Source: Candidatus Latescibacterota bacterium
GTDB taxonomy: Bacteria > Latescibacterota > UBA2968 > UBA8231
Direction of reading: 5' to 3'
NCBI GenBank assembly: GCA_022827165.1
Contig: JAJDTN010000192.1
Coordinates: forward strand, 1-24,011
DNA: 24,011 nt
The position numbers and the translations under genes were made by a program. Within the stretch, counting starts at the first letter, position 1; every line of letters starts with the position of its first letter. Of the stretch, positions 15,736 through 23,750 are shown piece after piece. The notes beneath the pieces are model-generated. The model worked only from the letters and a program-made list of their open reading frames with translations, searched no databases and was not told where the DNA came from.

Positions 15736-16719
15736 GTGGCGGCGCGCGTGTTCTCCGGCATCCAGCCGTCGGGCCAGACCCACCTGGGCAACTACATCGG
15801 CGCCATCCGCAACTGGGTGGCCGACCAGGAGCGCTACGACAACTTCTTCTGCGTCGTCGACGAGCACGCCATCACCGTGCCCTTCGAGCCGCCCGAGCTG
15901 CGCGACAACGTGCGCGAGCTGGCGGCGGTGCTGGTGGCCTGCGGCATCGACCCGGAGCGCAGCGTCCTCTTCGTCCAGTCCCACGTGCCCGAGCACACCG
16001 AGCTGACCTGGCTGCTGATCTGCAACACGCCCATGGGCTGGCTCGAGCGCATGACCCAGTTCAAGGACAAGGCCGGCAGCCGCCGCGAGCGGGTCGGCGC
16101 CGGTCTCTTCACCTATCCCGTGCTGATGGCGGCCGACATCCTCCTCTACCAGACCTCGGTGGTGCCCGTGGGCGAGGACCAGAAGCAGCACGTGGAGCTG
16201 GCCCGCGACATCGCCGGCCGCTTCAACAACCTCTACGGCGAGGTCTTCACCGTGCCCGAGCCGGTCATCCGCGAGGTGGGGGCCCGGGTCATGGGGCTCG
16301 ACGACCCGACGAAGAAGATGTCCAAGTCGGTGGAGGGGCAGCACCACGCCATCGGCCTTCTCGAAGAGCCCGACCTGATCCGCCGCAGGATCGGCCGCGC
16401 CGTCACCGACTCGCTGCGGGAGATCCGCTTCGACGAGGAGCGCCCCGGCGTCCACAACCTGCTCACCATCCACCACGCCCTCTCCGGACAGGAGAAGGCC
16501 GCCATCGAGGCCCGTTTCGAGGGCAAGGGCTACGGCGATCTGAAGAAGGAGGTGGCCGAGGTGGTGGTGGAGGCCCTGGCGCCGGTGCGGCGTCGCTACG
16601 CCGAGATCACCGCCGATCCGGCGATCGTCGACGGGATCCTCGAGGCGGGGCGGGACCGGGCGCGGCCGGTGGCCGAGGCCACCATGGAGTCCGTGCGCCG
16701 CGCCATGGGACTGCGCTGA
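15736..16719 (+). CDS. trpS: Tryptophanyl-tRNA synthetase
   Basis: A 327-residue class Ic aminoacyl-tRNA synthetase that charges tRNA-Trp. It starts at GTG one nt after the trpC stop, with GAGGAGG 6 nt upstream. SGIQPSGQTHLGNYIGA carries the HIGH-equivalent HLGN (16-19). The ATP-binding KMSKS is intact (194-198). The GEDQKQH block (146-152) and length are typical for bacterial TrpRS. Its place inside the attenuator-controlled operon is notable: the leader senses charged tRNA-Trp, the product of this enzyme, so a shortage of charging would raise both tryptophan synthesis and the synthetase. Confidence 0.97.
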   Translation: MAARVFSGIQPSGQTHLGNYIGAIRNWVADQERYDNFFCVVDEHAITVPFEPPELRDNVRELAAVLVACGIDPERSVLFVQSHVPEHTELTWLLICNTPMGWLERMTQFKDKAGSRRERVGAGLFTYPVLMAADILLYQTSVVPVGEDQKQHVELARDIAGRFNNLYGEVFTVPEPVIREVGARVMGLDDPTKKMSKSVEGQHHAIGLLEEPDLIRRRIGRAVTDSLREIRFDEERPGVHNLLTIHHALSGQEKAAIEARFEGKGYGDLKKEVAEVVVEALAPVRRRYAEITADPAIVDGILEAGRDRARPVAEATMESVRRAMGLR

Positions 16720-16723
16720 ACCC

Positions 16724-17008
16724 ATGCCCGAAGGCAAGGACATCGATGACTGGCGGGCCCGCATCGACGAGGTGGACGACAGGATCGTCGGCCTGATCAA
16801 CGCGAGACTCGGCTACGCCATCGAGATCGGCGAGTTGAAGCGCGCCAGCGGCCGCCAGAGCCGCGACCGGGCCCGGGAGCGGGCCCTCATCGAGCGGCTT
16901 CAGGCCCTCAACCGGGGCCCCCTGAGCGAGGAGGCGATCGCCGACGTCTTCGCCCGCATCATGGCCGAGGCGCGAATCCTCGAAGGCGGGGGGGACGAGG
17001 AGCGGTGA
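16724..17008 (+). CDS. Chorismate mutase, AroQ type
   Basis: A 94-residue all-helical mutase that converts chorismate to prephenate. Residues line up with the E. coli CM domain: R11/R13 at the first helix, R28 (NARLGYA), K39 (ELKRASG), R47-D48 (SRDRARE) and E52. It is stand-alone, not fused to prephenate dehydratase or dehydrogenase. It begins 4 nt after trpS with a weak ribosome site and overlaps tyrA by 4 nt (GTGA), so it probably works with TyrA to make the tyrosine precursor. It competes with TrpE for chorismate while sharing its transcript. Confidence 0.93.
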   Translation: MPEGKDIDDWRARIDEVDDRIVGLINARLGYAIEIGELKRASGRQSRDRARERALIERLQALNRGPLSEEAIADVFARIMAEARILEGGGDEER

Positions 17009-18126
17009 GCACCGCCAACCGGTCCTCGCGCTTCCGGCGGGTCGGCATCGTCGGCGTCGGGCTCATCGGCGGCTCCATCGGTCTGGCCCTGCGGCGCACG
17101 GGGTACGCCGGCTCCATCGTCGGCATCAGCAGGCCGCAGACCGTGGAGAAGGCCGTCTCCCTCGGGGCCGTGGACGAGGGCTGGGACTACGACGAGGTCG
17201 ACCGGGGGCTGGCCGAGGCGGACCTCGTCTTCCTGTGCTCGCCGATCCGCCACATCATCGACTTCCTGCCGCGGGTGATGGCGGCGGTACCCGCCGGGGC
17301 GCTGGTCACCGACGCGGGCAGCACCAAGCGCCGCATCGCCGCCGCCGCGGCGGCCAGCGGACGGTCCGACGCCTGGTTCCTCGGCGGCCACCCCATGGCC
17401 GGCTCCGAGAAGTCAGGGGTGACAGCGGCCGATCCCTTCCTCTTCCAGAACGCGATCTACATCCTCGTGCCCGACGCCGCCGTGCCCGGAGACCTGCACC
17501 AGGCCCTGCGCGACCTGATCCGCGGCCTCGGCGCCCGCGTCCTCGAGCTGTCCGCCGAGGACCACGACATGGTGGTGGCCGCCATCAGCCACCTGCCGCA
17601 GCTGCTGGCCACCTCCCTCGTGGAGATGGTGGGCCTCCTGGACGAGGAGCGGCAGGGCCTGCTCCTGACCCTGGCGGCCGGCGGCTTCCGCGACCTGACG
17701 CGGATCGCCTCCAGCCCCTTCGAGCCGGTCTGGAACGACATCTGCGCCACCAACCCGGACCGCATCCGCGAGATGGTCGACCGCTTCCAGGCGCGCCTGG
17801 CCGAGGTGCGGGACAAGGTGGGCGCCGCCGCCCTGGAGGCCGACTTCGAGTACGCCAACCGGGTCCGCGACGGCATCCCCAGGGACGCCAAGGGATTCAT
17901 CCACCGGCTGGCGGAGGTGCTGGTCGTCTGCGAGGACCGTCCGGGGGTGATCGCCGAGATCGCGTCGGTGCTGGCGGCGGAGGAGGTGAACATCAACGAC
18001 ATCGAGGTGATGAAGGTGCGCGAGGGGGAGGGAGGGACCCTGAGGCTGGGGTTCGACGCGGATGACGTGGCCGACCGCGCCGTGGAGACCCTCGAGGCCG
18101 TGGGCTACCGGGCGAGGCGCCCCTGA
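17005..18126 (+). CDS. tyrA: Prephenate dehydrogenase with C-terminal ACT domain
   Basis: A 373-residue enzyme of the TyrA family that oxidises and decarboxylates prephenate (or arogenate) to the tyrosine precursor. The GTG start overlaps the mutase stop. Residues 13-25 (GIVGVGLIGGSIG) form the dinucleotide-binding loop; FLGGHPMAGSEKSG (about 125-138, H129) is the catalytic/substrate block and SHLPQL (H197) a second one. The C-terminal 70 residues (VVCEDRPGVIAEIASVLA, about 308-325, and after) form an ACT domain, usual for amino-acid feedback, probably tyrosine. NAD versus NADP preference is not decided here. It overlaps the next gene by one nt. Confidence 0.95.
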   Translation: MSTANRSSRFRRVGIVGVGLIGGSIGLALRRTGYAGSIVGISRPQTVEKAVSLGAVDEGWDYDEVDRGLAEADLVFLCSPIRHIIDFLPRVMAAVPAGALVTDAGSTKRRIAAAAAASGRSDAWFLGGHPMAGSEKSGVTAADPFLFQNAIYILVPDAAVPGDLHQALRDLIRGLGARVLELSAEDHDMVVAAISHLPQLLATSLVEMVGLLDEERQGLLLTLAAGGFRDLTRIASSPFEPVWNDICATNPDRIREMVDRFQARLAEVRDKVGAAALEADFEYANRVRDGIPRDAKGFIHRLAEVLVVCEDRPGVIAEIASVLAAEEVNINDIEVMKVREGEGGTLRLGFDADDVADRAVETLEAVGYRARRP

Positions 18127-19424
18127 TGGTGCGCACCGTTTCCAGGGCGGCGCGCCTGAGGGGCGAGGTCCGCGTGCCGGGCGAGCGCGACCGCGCGATC
18201 CAGGCCCTGTGGATGGCGGCCGTCTCCGAGGGAACCAGCCGCATCGGCGGCGTGCCCCCCGGGGCGGCCGGGACGGTGGACGTCCTGCGGCGGCTGGGTG
18301 TCGGCGTCGAGGGCGAGGACGGCGGCCTGCGTGTCGACGGCCGCGGACTGGCGGGGCTCGAGCCGGCGGACGATGTCCTCGACCTGGAAGGCTCGGCGGA
18401 GGCGGTGCTGCCGGCGCTGGCGATCCTGGCGCGGCAGGCCTTTGGCAGCCGCGCGCGGATTCCCGCGCCGGCGCGGGACCGGGCGGATCAGCTCCTGCGG
18501 CTGCTGGCGCCCGCCGGGGGCACGGCCACCGCGGAGGCCGACGGCGTCCTTCGGCTGGAAGCAGGTTCGGCCCCCGGCGGCGGCGACCACGAGGCGGCGG
18601 ACCTGCCGGCATCGGTGAAGCTCGGCCTGCTGACGGCGGGCCTCTTCGCGCAGGCGCCGACGGTGGTGCGTGAGCCGGCCTCCTGCCGCGACCGCGCCGA
18701 GGCGCCGTGGAAGGAACGCGGCGTCGCGGTGGAGAGCGGCCGCCAAGGCGATCCCCCGGTGCGCACCCTGACACTCACTCCCGGCCCGGCGCCGAAGGCC
18801 CTGGACGTGGACGTCCCCGGGGACCTGGCCGGGGCCCTGCCCGTGGTGGTGGCGGCCCTGGCCGTACGCCGCGCCGAGGTCGCCGTGCGCCGGGTGATGG
18901 TGCGCCCCGGCAACCGCCTCTTCGTCGACCTCGTGCGCCAGATCGGCGGCGAGCTGGAGATCGCCGGGGCCGACGACGGCAGCGTCGATCTGCTGATCAA
19001 GGGCTCCGGGCGGCTCAAGGCGACGCGGGTGGCCGACCGCCGGGCCCGGGAGCTCCGGGAGCACGTGGCCCTGCTGGCGGTGCTGGCGACCCAGACGGAG
19101 GGGGAGTTCATCATCCGCGACATCGAGTCGCTGCGCCAGGGCGAGTACGACTTCGTCGACCACCTCGTGGGCCAGTTGCGGCGGGTCGAGGCCAAGGTCG
19201 GCGAGTATGCGGAGGGCGTGGTCATCGAGGGCGGACGGCCGCTCAAGGGGGAGCGCATCGACGGCCGGGGCCACGCCGGCCTGGTGCAGGCTTTCGCCGT
19301 GGCCGGTCTCGTCGCTCACGGGGAGATGGAGATCGACGACGCCGAGTGCGTCGACGCCTCCTTCCCGGGATTCTTCGATCTACTCGACGGGTTGCAGGCC
19401 CCAAGGGCCAGGGAGAATGCGTGA
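18126..19424 (+). CDS. EPSP-synthase-like protein with degenerate active site
   Basis: A 432-residue protein with the length and landmark order of 5-enolpyruvylshikimate-3-phosphate synthase (AroA): VPGERDRAIQALWMAA near the N terminus, PASVKLGLLTAGLFA (161-175), EPASCRDRAE (183-192), PGDLAGALPVVVAA (231-244), RDIESLR (331-337), FAVAGL (390-395) and SFPGFFDLL (412-420). By alignment to AroA motifs, several key residues are replaced: the PGSK lysine by R21 and its serine by D22, the LGNxGT loop by LEGSAE (87-92), the SAQ glutamine by S163, DHR by HAG (383-385), and the KSFP lysine by A411. D233, E334 and R337 appear retained. I read this as a fold-preserving paralogue that may not do EPSP synthase chemistry, or a very divergent one. 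The frame is intact and in operon, so it is not an obvious pseudogene. It overlaps tyrA by 1 nt (TGATG) and the next ORF by 1 nt. Confidence 0.85.
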   Translation: MVRTVSRAARLRGEVRVPGERDRAIQALWMAAVSEGTSRIGGVPPGAAGTVDVLRRLGVGVEGEDGGLRVDGRGLAGLEPADDVLDLEGSAEAVLPALAILARQAFGSRARIPAPARDRADQLLRLLAPAGGTATAEADGVLRLEAGSAPGGGDHEAADLPASVKLGLLTAGLFAQAPTVVREPASCRDRAEAPWKERGVAVESGRQGDPPVRTLTLTPGPAPKALDVDVPGDLAGALPVVVAALAVRRAEVAVRRVMVRPGNRLFVDLVRQIGGELEIAGADDGSVDLLIKGSGRLKATRVADRRARELREHVALLAVLATQTEGEFIIRDIESLRQGEYDFVDHLVGQLRRVEAKVGEYAEGVVIEGGRPLKGERIDGRGHAGLVQAFAVAGLVAHGEMEIDDAECVDASFPGFFDLLDGLQAPRARENA

Positions 19425-19564
19425 TGAGAACGATGTTGCGGTTGCTGGTGCTCGGAGCCGTGGTCTTCGGCGGCGGCGTCCTGATGATCAAGGTCCTCTA
19501 CGGGGCCAGCTGGAGCGAGTCCCTCGAGATCGCCGACCAGTTCCTGGAGGATCTCCTCGGTTGA
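19424..19564 (+). CDS. Small single-pass membrane protein of unknown function
   Basis: A 46-residue frame tucked between the EPSP-synthase-like gene and aroE, sharing one nt with the first (TGATG) and overlapping the second (TTGA). Residues 5-25 form one hydrophobic segment (LRLLVLGAVVFGGGVLMIKVL) after a basic N terminus (MRTMLR), and the tail (about 30-46) is acidic and amphipathic (SESLEIADQFLEDLL). GGGAGAA of the preceding gene's end provides a ribosome site. It is kept exactly in phase with both neighbours, so it is likely a real gene. I recognise no family; a membrane tether or regulator of a neighbouring enzyme is speculation. Confidence 0.7.
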   Translation: MRTMLRLLVLGAVVFGGGVLMIKVLYGASWSESLEIADQFLEDLLG

Positions 19565-20394
19565 TCTCCGGACGGACCGGGGTCCTCGGCGTCATCGGCC
19601 ATCCGGTGGCGCACTCGGCGTCCCCGGCGATGCACAACGCGGCCCTGGCCGCCACCGGCCTCGACTACGTGTACGTCGCCTTCCCGGTGCCGCCGGAGGG
19701 CGCCGCCCACGTGGGCGCGGCCATGCGCCACCTGGGGGTCCGCGGCCTCAACGTCACCGTGCCCCACAAGCAGGCGGTCATCCCCGGCCTCGACGAGGTC
19801 GCCCCCGAGGCGCGGGCCATCGGCGCGGTGAACACCATCGACCACCGCGACGGCCGGCTGGTGGGCCACAACACCGACGCGTACGGGGTGCTGGCCAGCC
19901 TCCGCGAGGGCGGCCTGGAGCGGCTGCCGCCGAAGGTCGCCCTTCTCGGCGCCGGGGGGGCGGCGAAGGCCGTCCTCCACGCCCTGCTCTGCCGCGGGGA
20001 GGTGGAGGAGGTGATCCTGCTGAACCGCACCCTCTCCCGGGCGGAGAGCCTGGCCGAGGCCATGGACGGCGGCGGCCGGGTGCGGGTGGCGCCGCTGGCG
20101 GAGAGCGGCTCCGTGCGCGAGGCGGGACTGGTGATCAACGCCACCTCCATCGGCATGGAGCCGGAGGCCGGGGTCTCGCCCCTGGGCGACGGGAGCGTCC
20201 TCCACGACGGCATGGTCGTCCTCGACATCGTCTACAAGCCGTTGCGCACGCGCCTCCTGGAGCAGGCCCGGGCCGCCGGGGCGCGGGCCCTGGACGGGTT
20301 GGGGATGCTGGTCCACCAGGGCGCCCGGTCCTTCGAGATCTGGACCGGCGTGCAGCCGCCCGTGGACGCCATGCGCCGGGCCATTGAGCCGTGA
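19561..20394 (+). CDS. aroE: Shikimate dehydrogenase
   Basis: A 277-residue NADP(H)-dependent enzyme that reduces 3-dehydroshikimate to shikimate. The TTG at 19561 overlaps the previous stop (TTGA), with GGAGG 10 nt upstream, and yields the normal AroE N terminus (ISGRTGVLGVIGHPVAHS). Shikimate-binding HSASPAMHN (S19, S21), the catalytic lysine K70 in TVPHK and D106 in HNTDAYG are all present. GAGGAAKA (130-137) is the nucleotide loop and NRTLSR follows the second strand; the Arg supports NADP use. Length is ordinary for AroE rather than the YdiB or quinate types. Confidence 0.96.
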   Translation: MISGRTGVLGVIGHPVAHSASPAMHNAALAATGLDYVYVAFPVPPEGAAHVGAAMRHLGVRGLNVTVPHKQAVIPGLDEVAPEARAIGAVNTIDHRDGRLVGHNTDAYGVLASLREGGLERLPPKVALLGAGGAAKAVLHALLCRGEVEEVILLNRTLSRAESLAEAMDGGGRVRVAPLAESGSVREAGLVINATSIGMEPEAGVSPLGDGSVLHDGMVVLDIVYKPLRTRLLEQARAAGARALDGLGMLVHQGARSFEIWTGVQPPVDAMRRAIEP

Positions 20395-20404
20395 GGGCAG
20401 CCGG

Positions 20405-22114
20405 GTGAACCCCTTCCTGGAGGAGATCGTCGACAGGGCGGCCGCCGCCGGAGGCCTGGACCCGTCCACCGTGCGCGGGCTGCTCGCCGTGCCCCCGGAC
20501 GAAGGCATGGGAGACTACGCCCTCCCGTGCTTCGTCCTGGCCAAGGAGCTGCGCCGCAACCCCGCGCAGATCGCCGCCGACCTGGCCGCCCACATCGAGC
20601 CGGAGACCGGCCCCGGGGGCCGCATCGCCGCCGTCGCCGCCGCCGGCCCGTACGTCAACTTCACCCTCCACCGGCCCGCCTTCATCGGCCACACCCTCGA
20701 CGAGATCGCCGCCCGCGGCCCGGAGTACGGCGGCCGCCGCCAGGGCGCCGGCCGCACCGTGGCCATCGACTTCTCGTCGCCGAACCTGGCGCGGCCCTTC
20801 TCCATCGCCCACCTGCGCTCCACCGCCATCGGCCACGCCATCTACCGCATCCACGAGTTCCTCGGCTGGCGCTGCGTCGGCATCAACCACCTCGGCGACT
20901 ACGGCGCCAACTTCGGCCAGCTGCTGGCGGCGTACGCCGCCTGGGGCGACGACGAGCGCATCCGCGCCGACCCGATCCGGGAGCTGGTGGGCCTCTACGT
21001 GCGCTTCAACCGCGAGGCCGAGGAACACCCGGAGCTGCGCGACCGGGCCCGGGACTGCCTGCGGGCCCTGGCCGCCGGCGACGACGAGATGACCCGGCTC
21101 TGGCGCTGGTTCTCGGAGGAGGGCCGCAAGGAGGCGGAGCGCATCTACGGCATCCTCGGCGTGCGCTTCGACGAGAGCCTGGGGGAGAGCCACTACGCCG
21201 GCCGGCTCGACGAGGTGATCGCCTTCTTCGAGGAGCGGGGGCTGGCGGCGGAGAGCGAAGGAGCGCTCATCGTGCCCCTCGAGGACCAGCCGGCGCCGCT
21301 CATGCTGCGCACCTCCAACGGCACCAGCACCTACCACAGCCGCGACTTGGCGGCGCTCCTCTACCGGAACCGGCAGCACGCCTTCGACAAGATGGTCTAC
21401 GTCACCGACAAGCGGCAGAGCCTGCACTTCGAGCAGCTCTTCGGCGCCCTGCGGCGGGCCGGCGTCGACTGGATCGGCCGCTGCGAGCACGCGCCCTTCG
21501 GGCTCATGTCCTTCCGCGGCCGGGCCCTGGCCACGCGCAAGGGCGAGATCATCATCCTCGAGGAAGTCCTCGACAAGGCGATCGCCCTCACCGAGGGCAT
21601 CATCGCCGAGAAGAACCCGGACCTGCCCGGCGCCGCGGAGGTGGCGCGCCAGGTGGGGATCAGCGCCGTGGTCTTCGCCGACGTCAACAACCGCCGCACC
21701 CGCGACATCAACTTCTCCCTGGAGGAGGTCCTCAACTTCGACGGCGAGACCGGGCCGTACGTGCAGTACACCCACGCCCGCTACTGCAGCATCCTGCGGC
21801 GCCACGGCCGGCCCGTGGACCCGGCCGCCGACACCGGCCGCCTGGGAGAGGACGGGGAGATGCGGCTGGCGCGCAAGCTGTCGGAGTTCCCCGGCGTCGT
21901 CGAGTCCGCGGCGGAGGAGAACGAGCCGTCGTACGTGGCCGGCTACCTGCTGGAGCTGGCCACGGCGGCGAACAAGCTCTACAACGAGGTGCCCGTGCTG
22001 GTGGCCGGCGACGAGGAACTGACGGCGGCGCGGGTGCGGCTCGTGGACGGGACACGCGGGGTCTTGCGCACGGGGCTGGACCTGCTCGGCATGAGCGCCC
22101 CCGAGGAGATGTAG
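20405..22114 (+). CDS. argS: Arginyl-tRNA synthetase
   Basis: A 569-residue class I synthetase that charges tRNA-Arg. The GTG at 20405 has GAGGG 7 nt upstream and gives the usual ArgRS N-terminal domain (NPFLEEIVDRA...); an in-frame TTG at 20384 would overlap aroE. The signature IDFSSPNLARPFSIAHLRSTAIG holds the HIGH-equivalent as SIAH (133-136), so the first His and the Gly are replaced while the second His (H136) and LRST remain. The KMSKS-equivalent is RALATRKGE, in keeping with the relaxed motif of this enzyme family. The C-terminal anticodon-binding DALR-type domain is seen around ARYCSILRR and LATAANKLYNEVPVL. It has no functional link to the aro genes beyond co-transcription. Confidence 0.95.
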   Translation: MNPFLEEIVDRAAAAGGLDPSTVRGLLAVPPDEGMGDYALPCFVLAKELRRNPAQIAADLAAHIEPETGPGGRIAAVAAAGPYVNFTLHRPAFIGHTLDEIAARGPEYGGRRQGAGRTVAIDFSSPNLARPFSIAHLRSTAIGHAIYRIHEFLGWRCVGINHLGDYGANFGQLLAAYAAWGDDERIRADPIRELVGLYVRFNREAEEHPELRDRARDCLRALAAGDDEMTRLWRWFSEEGRKEAERIYGILGVRFDESLGESHYAGRLDEVIAFFEERGLAAESEGALIVPLEDQPAPLMLRTSNGTSTYHSRDLAALLYRNRQHAFDKMVYVTDKRQSLHFEQLFGALRRAGVDWIGRCEHAPFGLMSFRGRALATRKGEIIILEEVLDKAIALTEGIIAEKNPDLPGAAEVARQVGISAVVFADVNNRRTRDINFSLEEVLNFDGETGPYVQYTHARYCSILRRHGRPVDPAADTGRLGEDGEMRLARKLSEFPGVVESAAEENEPSYVAGYLLELATAANKLYNEVPVLVAGDEELTAARVRLVDGTRGVLRTGLDLLGMSAPEEM

Positions 22115-22650
22115 TGGAGCGCCCGCGGCCGATCTTCCTCACCGGCTTCATGGCCACCGGCAAGAGCCGCATCGGCCGGCTGCTGGCGGCCCGTCTCGGC
22201 CGGCCCTTCTACGACACCGACCAGATGGTGGAGCAGCGCGCCGGGCAGACGGTCCCCGAGATCTTCGCCGACCGCGGCGAGGAGGCCTTCCGCGAGCTGG
22301 AGTCCGCCTGCGTGCGGGAGGCCGCGGCCCTCGACGGGGCCGTCGTCGCCCTCGGCGGCGGCGCGATCACCCAAAGCGGGAACCGCGAGGCGATCCGCGG
22401 CGCCGGCGCCGTCCTCGTCTGCGTCGAAGCCGACGCGGAGACCATTCTCAAGCGGCTGTCCCGGAAGGAGGACCGCCCCCTGCTGGCCGGCCTGACGCCG
22501 GAGCAGCGGCGGCGGCGGATCGAGGAGATGCTGGCCGAGCGGGCCCCCTACTACGGTGCCGCCGACATCACCGTGCGCACCTCGGAGCAGACCTCGGCCG
22601 CGGCGGTGGCCGGCGGCCTGGCCCGGCGCCTGGAGGAGCGCGCCTCGTGA
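22114..22650 (+). CDS. aroK: Shikimate kinase
   Basis: A 178-residue P-loop kinase that phosphorylates shikimate at O3. The GTG overlaps the argS stop by one nt (TAGTG) and GAGGAG lies 5 nt upstream. Walker A is GFMATGKS (11-18); the magnesium/shikimate residues D34 and D36 are in YDTDQMVE; R60 sits in EAFRELE; LGGGAI (80-85) is the second substrate loop; and the lid carries EDRPLLAG. All expected residues are present. It overlaps aroB by 4 nt. Confidence 0.96.
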   Translation: MERPRPIFLTGFMATGKSRIGRLLAARLGRPFYDTDQMVEQRAGQTVPEIFADRGEEAFRELESACVREAAALDGAVVALGGGAITQSGNREAIRGAGAVLVCVEADAETILKRLSRKEDRPLLAGLTPEQRRRRIEEMLAERAPYYGAADITVRTSEQTSAAAVAGGLARRLEERAS

Positions 22651-23750
22651 AGGAGGTCGCCGTCCGGCTGCCGGGCGGGAGGGACTACGACATCGTCGTC
22701 GGCCACGGCGCCGTCGGCGTCCTCGGGGAGCGCTGCCGCGGCCTGGGGCTGGGGAAGGCCTGCGCTCTCATCGGCGACGCGGCCCTGGCGGATACCTTCG
22801 TCGAGAGCGCCCGCCGCAGCCTGCGCGACGCCGGCTTCGAGGTCCTCCTCCTGGAGTACGCCGCCGGCGAGGAGGGCAAGAACCTGGCCTCGGTGGAGCA
22901 GCTGGCCTCCGGCATGTCCGGCGCCGGCCTCGACCGCGGCGCCTGGGTCGCCGCCGTCGGCGGCGGCGTCGTCGGCGACCTGGCCGGCTTCGTGGCCGCC
23001 AGCTACCTGCGCGGCGTCGACGTGGTCCAGGTGCCGACGACGATCGTCTCCCAGGTCGACGCCAGCATCGGCGGCAAGACGGCGGTCAACCTCCGCCAAG
23101 GGAAGAACCTGGTGGGCGCCTTTCACCAGCCGCGGCTGGTCCTGGCCGACACCGAGAGCCTGCGCACCCTGCCGCGCGAGGAGGTGGTGGCCGGCCTGGC
23201 GGAGGTCGTCAAGCACGGCGTCATCCGCGACGAGGAGCTCTTCGCCTTCCTCGAGGAGCGCCTGGAGGAGGTCGTGGAGATGGGCATCGGCGCCGCCGAG
23301 CTCGACGACCTGATCGCCCGCAACGCCCGCATCAAGGCCGGGGTGGTCGCCGCCGACGAGCGCGAGGGCGGCCTGCGGGCGATCCTCAACTACGGCCACA
23401 CCCTCGGCCACGCCATCGAGGCGGCCTCCGGCTACGGCTTCCGCCACGGCGAGTCGGTGCTGCTCGGCATGGCCGCCGCCGCCGAGATCGCGGCGCGCCT
23501 CGGCCTGTGGGAGAGCGAGGGAGCGCGGACCCGCCACGACGCCCTGGTGGAGCGGCTGGGTGTGCGCCCCGGGGTCGGCGGCATCGACGCCGGGCGCATC
23601 TTCGAGCACACCCGGGCCGACAAGAAGCGCGCCTTGGGGCGCAACCGGTTCATCCTCGCCCGCGGCATCGGCCGCGTCGAGGTGGTGGACGGCGTCGACG
23701 ACGAGATCGTCCGCGAGGCCGTATCCTTCCTGCAGCGCAGGTACCCATGA
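22647..23750 (+). CDS. aroB: 3-Dehydroquinate synthase
   Basis: A 367-residue NAD- and metal-dependent enzyme that cyclises DAHP to 3-dehydroquinate, the second shikimate step. The GTG overlaps the aroK stop (GTGA) and has GGAGGAG 8 nt upstream. The NAD-binding block [15 protein letters not shown] (103-117), [21 protein letters not shown] (K144), and the metal ligands E186 (LAEVVKHG), H251 (NYGHTLGH) and H267 (FRHGES) are all visible. An adjacent aroK-aroB pair is common in bacteria. It overlaps the following rimO start by 4 nt (ATGA). Confidence 0.97.
   Translation: MKEVAVRLPGGRDYDIVVGHGAVGVLGERCRGLGLGKACALIGDAALADTFVESARRSLRDAGFEVLLLEYAAGEEGKNLASVEQLASGMSGAGLDRGAWVAAVGGGVVGDLAGFVAASYLRGVDVVQVPTTIVSQVDASIGGKTAVNLRQGKNLVGAFHQPRLVLADTESLRTLPREEVVAGLAEVVKHGVIRDEELFAFLEERLEEVVEMGIGAAELDDLIARNARIKAGVVAADEREGGLRAILNYGHTLGHAIEAASGYGFRHGESVLLGMAAAAEIAARLGLWESEGARTRHDALVERLGVRPGVGGIDAGRIFEHTRADKKRALGRNRFILARGIGRVEVVDGVDDEIVREAVSFLQRRYP

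Noticed and set aside
20135..21805. 556-codon minus-strand frame opposite aroE and argS
   Set aside because: Antisense shadow of GC-rich coding sequence with no recognisable domain; aroE and argS are certain on the other strand.
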